NCBI GenBank assembly: GCA_963775695.1
Contig: CAVZJU010000001.1
Span: 124,001 to 188,000, forward strand
From: DATBLE01 sp963775695
GTDB lineage: Bacteria; Actinomycetota; Thermoleophilia; Gaiellales; Gaiellaceae
Reading direction: 5' to 3'
DNA length: 64,000 bases
A program made the translations under genes and the position numbers. The notes under the pieces were generated by a model, which worked only from the letters and a program-made list of their open reading frames with translations, was not told where the DNA came from and ran no database searches. Positions 1-8,456 of the stretch are shown here, piece after piece (within the stretch, counting starts at the first letter, position 1; each line of letters starts with the position of its first letter).

Positions 1-1075
1 TTCCGCTTCTCCTTCTGCTCCTTCGCCTGGACCTTGGCGTCGTCGTACGACTTACGGACGAGCTGCGAGCCGCCGCTCCAGCCGAAGACGAAGCAGACCA
101 GGACGAGGGCGAAGACGACGTTGAAGGCGGTGGTGACCAGCTGCTGGCCGAGCGAGTACGCGGTCGCGGTCGCCGAGTCGGTGTAGCTCGAGAGCGCGAA
201 CGAGTTGAACGCCTGGTTGACGCCGACGCCGCCGGGTGTGACCGAGAGGATGTTGGCGAGCTGATTCGAGCCGAGCACCGACATCACCGACCCGAACGTG
301 ATCGGGATCGAGTACGCGGCCAGGAAGACGACGATCACGAGCACCTTGCAGATGTAGCCGAGCACCTGCGGGAGCAGGACGTCCTTCAGGTACGCGTGGA
401 GGTCGCCGAGGATCGCCGCGCCCTCCTTCGCCTTCGTCCCACATCTTCTTGAACCAGGCCCAGAAGGAGCGGAGGAGCATGTAGATCAGGAAGCGCCCCG
501 CCCGCGACGATCACGATGATCAGGACCCAGTGGCCCGAGATCGCGTCGCGGATCCCGCCGAACTGGAAGCTGAACGAGCCGGCCACCTCGGCGAAGAGGT
601 AGATGTAGATCAGCGTCCCGATCACGAAGTAGAAGATCTTCTGGACGACGTAGCCGGCGAGCACCCCAGGGAAGTTGGCGTGCTCGATGATCGCCACGTA
701 CATCAGCAGCGTGACGAGCGTGCCGATGTTCGCCGGCAGGAAGTTGTTCAGCGCCACGCCGGTCGCGTACGACGCGAGCACGGGCATGAACGTGACCTGG
801 CCGCGGTACGCGTAGTTGAGGATCCCGTACCAGCCGAGTGCCGTGAAGAACGTCTGGAGGCACTGGAAGAGGCACCCGAGGACGATGTACCCGGCCGAGA
901 TCTCGGTGACCGTGTCCCAGAGCTGCTGGAGCCAGCCCCAGACGTCGACGCCGCAGACGCGCAGGAACGCGAGGACGACGACGACCCCGATCACCCAGGC
1001 GGCGACCCGCATCAAGCGGTGATGGACCCGCTCGCGTTCGGGAGGGGCCGACGCCTGTGGGGCGGTCGCGCTCAT
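1..1075 (-). pseudogene. Frameshifted LPG-synthase/flippase-like membrane protein (UPF0104 family), 3' end outside window
   Basis: Reading down the minus strand, a polytopic membrane protein starts at 1075 (N-terminus MSATAPQASAPPERERVHHR) and runs in frame through several transmembrane segments to about position 500. The frame then shifts at a GC-rich run (about 493-505) and again near 421-440. After both shifts the protein resumes (FLIYMLLRSFWAWFKKMW, then AAILGDLHAYLKDVLLP) and continues past the window edge. The late segment contains TPGGVGVNQAF, which resembles the PGG-G motif of the lysylphosphatidylglycerol synthase transmembrane family, also used in polysaccharide and glycolipid pathways. 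Both shifts act as single extra bases, so either the gene is decaying or the assembly has two indels. The adjacent polysaccharide genes suggest an envelope role. Confidence 0.65.
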
Positions 1076-1181
1076 ACGCCGCGGTTCCGGCCGTGGGCTC
1101 GCACACCGCTAGTCTGGCGCCCGGGGCGCCCGACGACAACCTGCGCCCGGGCGCGATCGCCGGAGCGAGCGGCCGGAGCCG

Positions 1182-1817
1182 TCAGTCCACGACCCGGTAG
1201 ACCTGGAACACCTCGGCGTACTCGCGGTTCACGTTGATCCCGTGCGTGCGCGCGACGTTGCGGATGTACTCCGGGTCGGCGTAGCGCCGGTGCTGCTGTG
1301 ACGCGTACCTCGCCAGCGCGGCGGCCTTCCGCTCGACGTGGGACTGATCCAGCGTTGAGTACCACTGGTAGGCGAAGTCGAAGTTGTTCCAGGGGATCTC
1401 GTAGCCGAGGATCGTCGTCCGCTTGAACGCGCGCAGGCCCTCGGCCGCGACCACCTGGTGGTCCTGGTGGATGTCGTGCAGGCTCGGCTGGAAGACGGCG
1501 TCCGGCCGCCACTCCTCCCAGAGCGCGATCAGCAGCTCGAGGATGTCCTGCCGGTGGTCGGGGAACGTGCGAACGTCGAAGTCGTGGACGGTCAGGTTGG
1601 CCTCGGGGATGCCGAGCTCCGCAGTGGCCTCGCGCACCTCCCGGGCGAGCGTGTCGGGCGGGAAGCCTTCGGGAAGCGACTTCGTCGCGATCGAGAACGC
1701 GACATAGCGGACGTCGGCGCCCGTCTCGACGAGCCGCGCCATCGTCCCGCCGCAGCCGAACTCGCCGTCGTCGGTGTGCGGGGCGAGGACGAGCACCCGC
1801 TGCCACGACTCGATCAC
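1182..1817 (-). CDS. PIG-L/LmbE family deacetylase
   Basis: About 211 residues. The N-terminus VLVLAPHTDDGEFGCGG is the metal-binding APHxDD-E signature of the PIG-L family, zinc-dependent enzymes that remove acetyl groups from N-acetylglucosamine-type sugars. The second metal motif is seen as PSLHDIHQDHQ around residue 120. The start is taken as the GTG at 1817, which overlaps the upstream ligase stop by four bases (GTGA), implying translational coupling. The neighbours (ligase, flippase-like protein) point to surface glycan or glycolipid maturation. The exact substrate (for example a mycothiol or glycan intermediate) cannot be told from sequence. Confidence 0.85.
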   Translation of the reverse strand: MIESWQRVLVLAPHTDDGEFGCGGTMARLVETGADVRYVAFSIATKSLPEGFPPDTLAREVREATAELGIPEANLTVHDFDVRTFPDHRQDILELLIALWEEWRPDAVFQPSLHDIHQDHQVVAAEGLRAFKRTTILGYEIPWNNFDFAYQWYSTLDQSHVERKAAALARYASQQHRRYADPEYIRNVARTHGINVNREYAEVFQVYRVVD

Positions 1818-3313
1818 GTCATCACCTTCTCCTTCGGCTCGGACGGCTCCTCCGCCGGCACGGGCGCGGGTTCCGGGCGGCGGAGCGGCAGCCGCGCACA
1901 CACGGCGGTGAGAGCGAGCAGGCCCCAGAAGGTCGGATCCTCGAACAGGGCGTTGTAGAAGAGGCTGTGGACACCGATCGCGGCGATCGCGGCCGCGATC
2001 GCCAGGCACGCGCGGCCCTTGAACGCAGCGCCGGCACGGCGAAGGGTGGCGAAGAGCGCGACGAAGACGAGCCAGCCGAGCAGCAGCAGGCCGGGGATGC
2101 CGGTCTCGGCGGCGACCGTCACGGCGGTGTTGTGCGAGGCCGCCTTCTTCGGCTCCTTCCCTTTCAATCCGACGCGATCGGCGTACGCACGCTTGAACCC
2201 GCCGACGCCCACGCCCTCGACCGGGTTGTGCAACGCGATCCTGATCCCCTGCGTGACCAGCTTCGCCCGGCCGCTCGACGCCTGGTTGAGGCCCGAGCCG
2301 GACTCGCGGAGCAGCGAATGGCGGATGTGCGGCGTCCCCAGCGCAACCGCCGCGATCACGGCCGCGGCGACACCGAGAGCGAGTGCCGCCCGCCACCGCC
2401 AGCGAAAGGCGGCGACGACCGCCGCCCCGACCATCAGCGCGGCGAAGCTCGACTGCGAGAAGGAGAAGAGCAGGCCGGGCCAGATCAGGACGACTGCGGC
2501 GGCCGATGCGTACGCGGCGCGGCGGTCGCGGTCGTAGAGGGCGAGCACGAGCGCGGCGAGCATCGCGACCACGAGGAAGCGTCCGTAGACGGACGGGTCG
2601 TAGAAGACCGAGTTCACGCGGTAGAACGGCGCGTAGGCGTTCGCGACGATCACCTTCGGGTTCCAGAACACGTCGCGCGTCGCGTACTGGTAGACGCCGA
2701 TCCACGCGAACGCGAGCGCCATCCCCACCAGTTGGACGTAGATGAACGCCAGCCAGCGCCGGCTCCAGGCGAGTCGGGCGATCGACACGGCGAGCAGGCC
2801 GAACGGGAGCCAGAAGAAGAGCAGCGCGACTGCGCCCTCGTGCAGGTCCTTCGTCCACAGCAGGCTGAGCCCGGTCCAGGCCACGAGCAGCGCGAGCGGC
2901 CAGGCGAGCGGGCCGAGCTCCTGCGTCCGGTGGTCACCGCGGATGAGCTCCCAGCCGAGCAGCACCGCGGCACCGGCGATCACGGCGTAGAGCGGCACGA
3001 GCAGGTTCGCATCGGTCGCGCCGACGTGCACCGGAATCCGCGCCGGGACGCAGGCCAGGGCCGAGACCGCGATCAGCCACGGCCGGCGGCGGAAGAGGGC
3101 GGCGACCGCGACCGCGCCGATCGCCCCGACGACCGCAGCCGCCGCGTAGACCTTCGAGTGCCCGCCCGGGGCGAGGTAGGCGGCGAGGAACGCGCAGCCG
3201 AGCAGCCAGCCCGCGAGCCCGGCGAGCCGCAGGTCGCGGCGGGGAGCGACGATCACGAGCGCGAGCCCGGCGGCAGCGACCGGGCCGCCGGCGTGGGCCA
3301 GGTGGCTCGTCAC
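1814..3313 (-). CDS. O-antigen ligase (Wzy_C superfamily) membrane protein
   Basis: About 499 residues with around a dozen hydrophobic segments. A large loop in the C-terminal half includes HNPVEGVGVGGFKRAYADR and ASHNTAVTVAAETGIPGLLL. The HN-x(n)-E-x-G-I-x-G-L pattern is typical of the Wzy_C/O-antigen ligase family, which transfers or polymerises lipid-linked glycans on the outer face of the membrane. The chosen start is the GTG at 3313, overlapping the upstream stop as GTGA. A longer in-frame upstream extension is low-complexity and arginine-rich and is rejected. The C-terminal tail is proline/glutamate-rich. The substrate is unknown; a teichoic-acid or exopolysaccharide role is as likely as O-antigen. 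Confidence 0.8.
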   Translation of the reverse strand: MTSHLAHAGGPVAAAGLALVIVAPRRDLRLAGLAGWLLGCAFLAAYLAPGGHSKVYAAAAVVGAIGAVAVAALFRRRPWLIAVSALACVPARIPVHVGATDANLLVPLYAVIAGAAVLLGWELIRGDHRTQELGPLAWPLALLVAWTGLSLLWTKDLHEGAVALLFFWLPFGLLAVSIARLAWSRRWLAFIYVQLVGMALAFAWIGVYQYATRDVFWNPKVIVANAYAPFYRVNSVFYDPSVYGRFLVVAMLAALVLALYDRDRRAAYASAAAVVLIWPGLLFSFSQSSFAALMVGAAVVAAFRWRWRAALALGVAAAVIAAVALGTPHIRHSLLRESGSGLNQASSGRAKLVTQGIRIALHNPVEGVGVGGFKRAYADRVGLKGKEPKKAASHNTAVTVAAETGIPGLLLLGWLVFVALFATLRRAGAAFKGRACLAIAAAIAAIGVHSLFYNALFEDPTFWGLLALTAVCARLPLRRPEPAPVPAEEPSEPKEKVMT

Positions 3314-4233
3314 CGCCGTCCCACGATCAGCGTCGCAGCGTCGGCGTGGCCGGGAACGGTTACGACCAGTCGGTAGCGCCCGGGCTTCTGCGGCGCGCGG
3401 AGCACGAGCAACCCCGGCGCAGCTGTCCCCCTCCGCGAGCCGAGCCGCCAGCGAACGCGCCGATCGGCCGAGACCCGCACGCCGAAACGCGTGCCGGCCT
3501 TCGCCTCGATCGTGTCGCGCGCGAGCTGGACATACCGGACAGCGACGTGCACGACTTTGCCGTTGGAGACGTTGCCCGCGCGGTCTTCGGCCCCCAGCCA
3601 CACGCGGTAGTCGCCGGGCAGCACGGACTTCCCCTTGATCTTTCCGTTCCAGTCCAGGGTCGAGCGCTCGAGCTGGCCGCGCGTGAAGATCACGCGTTGC
3701 CCGTCCACGAACAGGATCGCGTGTGCCGGCTCGCTGATCCTGTACGCGATCCGGACCAGGTCGTTCCGGCCGTCGCCGTTGGGCGAGATCGTCCGCGGCG
3801 CCACCGACACGATCGAGATCCTCGGCGCGGTCGTGTCCACCTGCATCTCGTTCGGCAGGTCGATCGTCCGGTGCTGGTCGGCCAGATGGACCCGCGGCTT
3901 GTAGACGCCCTCAGCGACGAAGCGGCCCTGGTCGTCGCGGCCGTTCCAGGTATAGGTGACGGTCCCGCGGCGCAGCCGCCTGCCGGGAACGAGGGTCCGC
4001 ACGACCGTCCCGCTGCCGTCGACGATCTCGAGCCGGACGCGGTCGGGCTTGCGCAGCCTGAACCGGATCACGGCGACCCGCGTCACGCAGTCGCACTGGG
4101 GCGAGAAGACCTTCTGGATCCGCGGCGCCGTGATCGGGCTCGGCCGGGTCTTCAGACCCTGTGTGACCGCGAACGCGGCCGCCGTCCCGCCGAGCAACGC
4201 GACGACGAGCAGAGTCGAGAGGAACCGCGGCAC
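3310..4233 (-). CDS. Secreted protein with tandem FlgD-like Ig domains
   Basis: 307 residues, GTG start. The N-terminus (LSTLLVVALLGGTAAAFAV) is a signal peptide or membrane anchor. Two repeated segments have the look of FlgD-like Ig folds: RTLVPGRRLRRGTVTYTWNGRDDQGRFVAEGVY at residues ~80-115, and the TISPNGDGRNDLVRIAYRISEPA segment followed by LDWNGKIKGKSVLPGDYRV. The SPNGDG-ND motif is common in secreted surface proteins that use this fold. No catalytic residues are recognised. It heads the polysaccharide operon and overlaps the ligase gene by four bases, so an exported surface or binding role is inferred. Confidence 0.65.
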   Translation of the reverse strand: MPRFLSTLLVVALLGGTAAAFAVTQGLKTRPSPITAPRIQKVFSPQCDCVTRVAVIRFRLRKPDRVRLEIVDGSGTVVRTLVPGRRLRRGTVTYTWNGRDDQGRFVAEGVYKPRVHLADQHRTIDLPNEMQVDTTAPRISIVSVAPRTISPNGDGRNDLVRIAYRISEPAHAILFVDGQRVIFTRGQLERSTLDWNGKIKGKSVLPGDYRVWLGAEDRAGNVSNGKVVHVAVRYVQLARDTIEAKAGTRFGVRVSADRRVRWRLGSRRGTAAPGLLVLRAPQKPGRYRLVVTVPGHADAATLIVGRR

Positions 4234-4253
4234 GGCCCCGCAACTTTACGTGG

Positions 4254-5153
4254 CTACGTTTCGCCGGCCGGAACGAGCAGCTTCTTCCCCTCCGCGCGCA
4301 GACGGCGGCGCGTGTTGACGACGGCGACGAGCCCGACGGCGACGGACAGGCCGATCGCGACGGCGAGGTAGACGTTGGGGACCTGCACCAGCTTCAGCCC
4401 GCTGATCGCGAGCACGTCGGCGAGCGCCAGCCGCAGCCAGGCCTCCGGAACCCGGACCGAGTAGTGGCTGCCGATCAGAACTCCCGGGATCGAGCCGATC
4501 AGCAGCCAGCCGACGGCGTGGAAGTCGACGTTGCCGGCGATGAAGTGGCCGAAGCCGGCGACGTACAGGAGCGCGGCTGCGTGGAGGATGTCGGTGCCGA
4601 TGATCTTGTGCGCGCCGAGCGGGAACACGAAGAGCATCGTCAGCGCAAAGAACGTTCCACTGCCGACCGAGGTGAGGCCGACGATGAAGCCGCCGAACAC
4701 GCCGATCGTGACCGCCGCGAGCCGGTCGCGCCACACCATGTCGAAGCGGTCGTCGTCTCCGACCACCTTCTTCCTGACGAAGCTCTTCAGCACCAGGCCG
4801 GTCGCACCGAAGAGCAGCGCGCCGCCGAGGACGTACCCCATCACCGAGGTCGCGCCGTCGCCGTACTTGTCGGTGAGGCGCGTCCCGAGCACCACGCCGA
4901 GGAGCGAGAACGGCGCGCTCCCGATCAACATCCAGCCCGAGAGCTGGGCGTGCACGGTGCCGAGGGTCCGGTGCCGGATCGCCCCGACGGTCTTGAAGAT
5001 CGCACCGTGAAGGATGTCCGTTCCAACCGCCAGCGTCGGCTGGAAGCCGAACAGGATGACCAGGATCGGCGTCATCAGCGAGCCGCCGCCCATCCCGGTC
5101 ATCCCGACCAGGGTGCCGATCAGCAGGCCGGTGAGGACGAACTGCCAGGTCAT
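4254..5153 (-). CDS. TauE/SafE family sulfite/sulfonate exporter-like permease
   Basis: 299 residues with about eight membrane segments arranged as two homologous halves. The first repeat opens with GTLVGMTGMGGGSLMTPIL and the second with GFIVGLTSVGSGTFFALTM; these glycine-rich re-entrant motifs define the TauE/SafE (DUF81) family, linked to export of sulfite, sulfolactate or sulfoacetate. It is the last gene of the sulfur block, 136 bases downstream of sat. The intervening gap holds a perfect palindrome, so it may be partly uncoupled from the operon. Position beside ATP sulfurylase, APS reductase and ComA supports a sulfur-oxyanion or sulfonate substrate, but the direction and substrate are inferred. 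Confidence 0.85.
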   Translation of the reverse strand: MTWQFVLTGLLIGTLVGMTGMGGGSLMTPILVILFGFQPTLAVGTDILHGAIFKTVGAIRHRTLGTVHAQLSGWMLIGSAPFSLLGVVLGTRLTDKYGDGATSVMGYVLGGALLFGATGLVLKSFVRKKVVGDDDRFDMVWRDRLAAVTIGVFGGFIVGLTSVGSGTFFALTMLFVFPLGAHKIIGTDILHAAALLYVAGFGHFIAGNVDFHAVGWLLIGSIPGVLIGSHYSVRVPEAWLRLALADVLAISGLKLVQVPNVYLAVAIGLSVAVGLVAVVNTRRRLRAEGKKLLVPAGET

Positions 5154-5157
5154 CGCT

Positions 5158-5184
5158 CATGGGGGAACCCAGGGTTCCCCCATG
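5158..5184. repeat. 27-nt perfect palindrome between sat and tauE
   Basis: Two 13-nt arms (left arm CATGGGGGAACCC) are exact reverse complements around a single central A. It lies 5 bases upstream of the TauE start, so its RNA hairpin would sit over the ribosome-binding region of that gene. There is no T-tract, so it is not a classical terminator. It may be a REP-like element or a translational control hairpin. Confidence 0.6.
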
Positions 5185-5230
5185 GACCCCCTCCTTCTCG
5201 GCGCGACATCTCAGGCGTTGCCTGCGCTCC

Positions 5231-5249
5231 GGCGAGACGCGGTCTCGCC
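5231..5249. other. Second hairpin in the sat-tauE gap
   Basis: GGCGAGAC is followed by a three-base loop and GTCTCGCC, an 8-bp perfect stem. It lies in the 136-base gap downstream of the ATP sulfurylase stop on the minus strand and could slow RNA decay or terminate weakly. No U-run follows on either strand. Confidence 0.4.
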
Positions 5250-5289
5250 TCCGCGCGCCCTCGGCGCGACTCCAAGAAGGTCATGGGCT

Positions 5290-6432
5290 TCAGCTTCGGT
5301 ACGCCTCGATGAGCACCTCGGCCACCTCGGGGCGGGAGAACTCGGCCGGTGGCAGCTCGCCATTGCCGAGCATCTCGCGCACCTTCGTCCCCGACAGGAA
5401 GACGTGGTCGTCGGACGGATGTGGGCACGTCTTCGCGCTCGCCATCGACCCGCACGTCTTGCACCAGAACGAGTGCTCGAAGAACATCGGCTCGATGTCG
5501 AGCTCGTGCGGCTCGAACTCGTCGAAGATCAGCTGCGCGTCGTAGGTGCCGTAGTAGCTGCCGACGCCGGCATGGTCGCGGCCGACGATGAAGTGCGAGC
5601 AGCCGTAGTTCTTGCGGCAGATCGCGTGCCAGATCGCCTCGCGCGGGCCTGCATACCGCATCGCCGCCGGGAAGGCGGAGACGACCACGCGGTCTGCCGG
5701 GTAGTAGCCGTCGACGAGCACCCGGTAGCACTCGACGCGGGTCGCGGCCGGTACGTCGTCCGACTTCGTGTCGCCGACGAGCGGGTGGATGAGCAGGCCG
5801 TCGACCGTCTCGAGCGCGACCTTGGTCAGGTACTCGTGCGCACGGTGGATGGGGTTGCGGGTCTGGAACCCGACCACGCGCTTCCACCCGCGCTCGGCGA
5901 AAGCCGCGCGCGTGTCGGCGGGGTCGAGCGCCAGCTCCGGGAACGCGGGCGGGACGCGGTCGAAGACCGTGACGCGGCCGGACAGGTACAGCGGCTGCTG
6001 CTCGAAGAGCCGGGCGACGCCCGGGTGATCCGTGTCCGTCGTACGGAAGCAGCGCTCCGCCTCCCGTTCCTTGTCGTACTCGTAGATCTCCGCGACCTCG
6101 AGCACCGCGAGCAGGCGGCCCGACTCGTCGGCCAGCGCGACCCGGTCGGCCTTCGGCGCTTCGGAGACCGCGAGGCAGACGGGCAGCGCCCAGGACAGCC
6201 TGTTGGCGAGGCGCATGTCCTCGACCACGCTCTCGTAGTCGTCCTTGCCCATGAAGCCCTCGAGCGGCGAGAGCGCGCCGACGGCGAGCATGTCGAGGTC
6301 GGAGACCTCACGCGAGGTGAGGGTCAGCGTCTCGAGCGTCTCGACGTCCTCGGGCCGCTCGCCGAGCCGGTCGACGAGCATGCCGCCGTGCGGCTTGATC
6401 AGGCGCTCGGTCGGTGCGGCAACGGCCGTCAT
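5290..6432 (-). CDS. sat: Sulfate adenylyltransferase (ATP sulfurylase)
   Basis: About 380 residues, the single-chain (Sat/MET3-like) type. It converts sulfate and ATP to adenosine 5'-phosphosulfate (APS). The nucleotide-binding motif QTRNPIHRAHEY is at residues ~190-201 and the second conserved motif GRDHAGVG at ~284-291. A C-terminal cysteine cluster (CKTCGSMASAKTCPH) near residue 330 is typical of bacterial forms. The start is the ATG at 6432, which overlaps the cysC stop (ATGA); longer in-frame reading upstream is only the shadow of cysC. It works with the neighbouring cysC and cysH in assimilatory sulfate activation. Confidence 0.95.
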   Translation of the reverse strand: MTAVAAPTERLIKPHGGMLVDRLGERPEDVETLETLTLTSREVSDLDMLAVGALSPLEGFMGKDDYESVVEDMRLANRLSWALPVCLAVSEAPKADRVALADESGRLLAVLEVAEIYEYDKEREAERCFRTTDTDHPGVARLFEQQPLYLSGRVTVFDRVPPAFPELALDPADTRAAFAERGWKRVVGFQTRNPIHRAHEYLTKVALETVDGLLIHPLVGDTKSDDVPAATRVECYRVLVDGYYPADRVVVSAFPAAMRYAGPREAIWHAICRKNYGCSHFIVGRDHAGVGSYYGTYDAQLIFDEFEPHELDIEPMFFEHSFWCKTCGSMASAKTCPHPSDDHVFLSGTKVREMLGNGELPPAEFSRPEVAEVLIEAYRS

Positions 6433-7031
6433 GCGGCGGCCACCTGCGCCGCGATCAGGCCGAGCTCCTCCAGCTTGGCGATCACGACCTCGGCCGACTC
6501 CTCGGGCGTCTTGCCCTCGGTTTCGACGACGATCTCGGGGCTCTCCGGCGCCTCGTAGGGGTCGTCGACGCCCGTGAAGCCCTTGATCTCGCCCGCGAAC
6601 GCCTTCGCGTAGAGGCCGTTCACGTCGCGGCGGGCGCATTCGTCGAGCGAGGTTGCGACGTAGACCTCGACGAAGCTGCCGAACTGCTCGACCAGCTCGC
6701 GCGCCTTGGCGCGCGTCTCGCGGTACGGGGAGATCGCGGCCGCGATCACGGCGCCGCCCTGGCGCGTGAGCCGCGAGGCGACCCAGCCGATGCGCTCGAT
6801 GTTGGTGTCCCGGTCCTCCTTCGAGAAGCCGAGCCCCTTGGAGAGATGCTGGCGCACCGAGTCGCCGTCGAGATACTCCACGATCAGGCCCCGGCGGTCG
6901 AGTTCGGGGCCGATCACGTGCGCGATCGTCGACTTGCCCGACCCGGACAGGCCGGTGAACCAGAGCGTGAAGCCGCCCTCGCGCACCCGGTCGGACTCGG
7001 GGTGCTCGTGGGCGTGGATGTTCTCGGTCAT
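6429..7031 (-). CDS. cysC: Adenylylsulfate (APS) kinase
   Basis: 200 residues. Walker A GLSGSGKST lies at residues ~27-35, followed by the APS-kinase hallmarks YLDGDSVRQHLSKGLGFSKEDR and SPYRETRAKAREL, with FVEVYVATSLDECARRDVNGLYAKA. It phosphorylates APS to PAPS. It overlaps cysH upstream and sat downstream by four bases each (ATGA), so the three are translationally coupled. Because the adjacent reductase looks like an APS rather than a PAPS reductase, the PAPS made here may serve sulfotransferases instead of reduction. Confidence 0.95.
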   Translation of the reverse strand: MTENIHAHEHPESDRVREGGFTLWFTGLSGSGKSTIAHVIGPELDRRGLIVEYLDGDSVRQHLSKGLGFSKEDRDTNIERIGWVASRLTRQGGAVIAAAISPYRETRAKARELVEQFGSFVEVYVATSLDECARRDVNGLYAKAFAGEIKGFTGVDDPYEAPESPEIVVETEGKTPEESAEVVIAKLEELGLIAAQVAAA

Positions 7032-7717
7032 TCGCTTCCTTTCGTGGGTGCGTGAATGCCGCACTCGAGCTTGTCGGAGCCGGCCCAGCGGCCTGCGCGC
7101 TCCTCCTCCTCCGGGCTCGTCGGGCGGGTGCACGGGATGCAGCCGATCGAGCGGTACCCGGTCTCGTGCAGCGGGTTGTATGGGATGTCGTTGACCTGGA
7201 TGTAGGCCCAGACGCGCTTCTCGTCCCAGTCGGCGAGGGGGTGGAGCTTCCACACGCCATAGCGCTCCGACCACTCGATCTTCTGCGTTCCGGCCCGGCT
7301 CGGCGACTGGTCGCGGCGGATGCCCGACGCCCAGGCGTCGTACGGCTCGAGCGCGCGGACGAGTGGCTCGACCTTGCGGATCTCGCAGCAGCGGTCGGGA
7401 TCGCGCTCCCAGAGGTTCGGGCCCTCGCGGCGGTGCTGCTCGGCGACGGTGATCACCTCGGGCCGGATCAGGTTCAGCCCGTAGCGCTCGACGAGGCGTT
7501 CGCGCGTCTCGTAGCTCTCGCGGAAGAAGAGCTGAGTGTCCAGCTCGACGACGTCGATCGGCAGGCCGAGCTCGGCGACCATGTGCACGAGCACGGACGA
7601 CTGCTTCTGCCACGAGCAGGTCAGGCAGAAGCGCTCGTCGAACTGCTCGTAGCCCCAGACGAGCAGATCCTCGGCCGAGATGGTCTCCTCAGGAAGGAGC
7701 AGGCTCGGCGTCGCCAA
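7028..7717 (-). CDS. cysH: APS reductase, 4Fe-4S type (CysH family)
   Basis: 229 residues. It reduces APS to sulfite. The cysteine pattern CC (RCCEIRK, ~residue 110) plus CxxC (CIPC, ~192) marks the iron-sulfur APS-reductase branch rather than the cluster-free PAPS reductase. The catalytic cysteine sits in the C-terminal ECGIH motif. The PP-loop-like N-terminal half contains the SWQKQSSVLVHM segment. It overlaps the ComA gene by 29 bases upstream and cysC by four bases downstream. Sulfite formed here could feed sulfite reductase (not in the window) or the adjacent ComA-type synthase. Confidence 0.93.
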   Translation of the reverse strand: MATPSLLLPEETISAEDLLVWGYEQFDERFCLTCSWQKQSSVLVHMVAELGLPIDVVELDTQLFFRESYETRERLVERYGLNLIRPEVITVAEQHRREGPNLWERDPDRCCEIRKVEPLVRALEPYDAWASGIRRDQSPSRAGTQKIEWSERYGVWKLHPLADWDEKRVWAYIQVNDIPYNPLHETGYRSIGCIPCTRPTSPEEEERAGRWAGSDKLECGIHAPTKGSE

Positions 7718-8456
7718 GGAGCACCTCCTTCAGGGTGTCGCCTCTCAGGCCGAGGCGGAGCGTCTCGAGCGGGATGACCTCGTCGGGTGGGATGTTGCCG
7801 AGGTTCACCGCCGGGCCGAAATGCCTCACGAACCAGGCCTGGGCGGACTTGGTCGGAGCTTCCCAGACCAGGTCGTGGAAATCGACCGAGTGCGCGATCT
7901 CGTCGACGAGGCCGGTGCGCATCTCGCCGCTCGGCCGGAAGATCCCGGCCGTGCCGCCCTCGCGCGACTCGGTGATCACCTTCCAGGAGCCGGCGGCGAG
8001 CTCCTCCTGGATCCAGCGCACCCATTCGTACGGCGCGAAGACGATCTCGGAGTCCTTCGAGCCGACCTCGGAAAGGACGGTGAAGTCCCGCGCGAAGTCG
8101 GCGATCAGCTCGAGCTTGCGCTCGCGGGGGATCTCGACGGTGCCGTCGGAGATCTCGACGTGCGTCAAGCCGTGGCCCGTCAGCCAGCGCTTGTACTCGT
8201 CGAGCTTGTCGCGCGCGTAGACCACCTCGAAGAACGTCCCGCCGATCACGATGGGCTTCTCCCTCAGCACCTCGAGCTTCCGCTCGAGATTGCCCGTCAC
8301 CCAGGCGGTGCCCCAGCCGAGCTTGACGATGTCGATGTAGTCGCCGGCGGTCTCGAGCACGTCCTCCCAGGCCCGGGGGCCGAGGCCCTTGTCGAGGACG
8401 TGGGTGAGGCCGCCGTCGCGGGTGATCCCGAGCTCGAAGCGCTCAGAGGCGGGCAT
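7689..8456 (-). CDS. comA: Phosphosulfolactate synthase (ComA family)
   Basis: 255 residues, the usual family length. Conserved family stretches are visible: THVLDKGLGPR near the start, DYIDIVKLGWGT at ~40-51, EISDG at ~100, a lysine-rich barrel core, AVNLGNI, and the C-terminal LRLGLRGDT. Family members join sulfite to phosphoenolpyruvate to give 2-phospho-3-sulfolactate, the first step of coenzyme M or sulfolactate biosynthesis. Here the gene overlaps the sulfite-producing APS reductase downstream and the fumarase beta gene upstream, so sulfite supply is physically linked. No ComB-type phosphatase or other coenzyme M genes are in the window, so the end product is unknown. Confidence 0.88.
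   Translation of the reverse strand: MPASERFELGITRDGGLTHVLDKGLGPRAWEDVLETAGDYIDIVKLGWGTAWVTGNLERKLEVLREKPIVIGGTFFEVVYARDKLDEYKRWLTGHGLTHVEISDGTVEIPRERKLELIADFARDFTVLSEVGSKDSEIVFAPYEWVRWIQEELAAGSWKVITESREGGTAGIFRPSGEMRTGLVDEIAHSVDFHDLVWEAPTKSAQAWFVRHFGPAVNLGNIPPDEVIPLETLRLGLRGDTLKEVLLGDAEPAPS

Noticed and set aside
1967..3376. Long plus-strand open frames opposite the O-antigen ligase, and similar frames elsewhere
   Set aside because: They are arginine/glutamate-rich, lack recognisable domains and mirror high-GC codon structure of the real genes.
5290..7260. A single long protein joining ATP sulfurylase and upstream sequence
   Set aside because: The upstream part is the shadow frame of cysC; the ATGA junction at 6429-6432 gives a normal-length sat.
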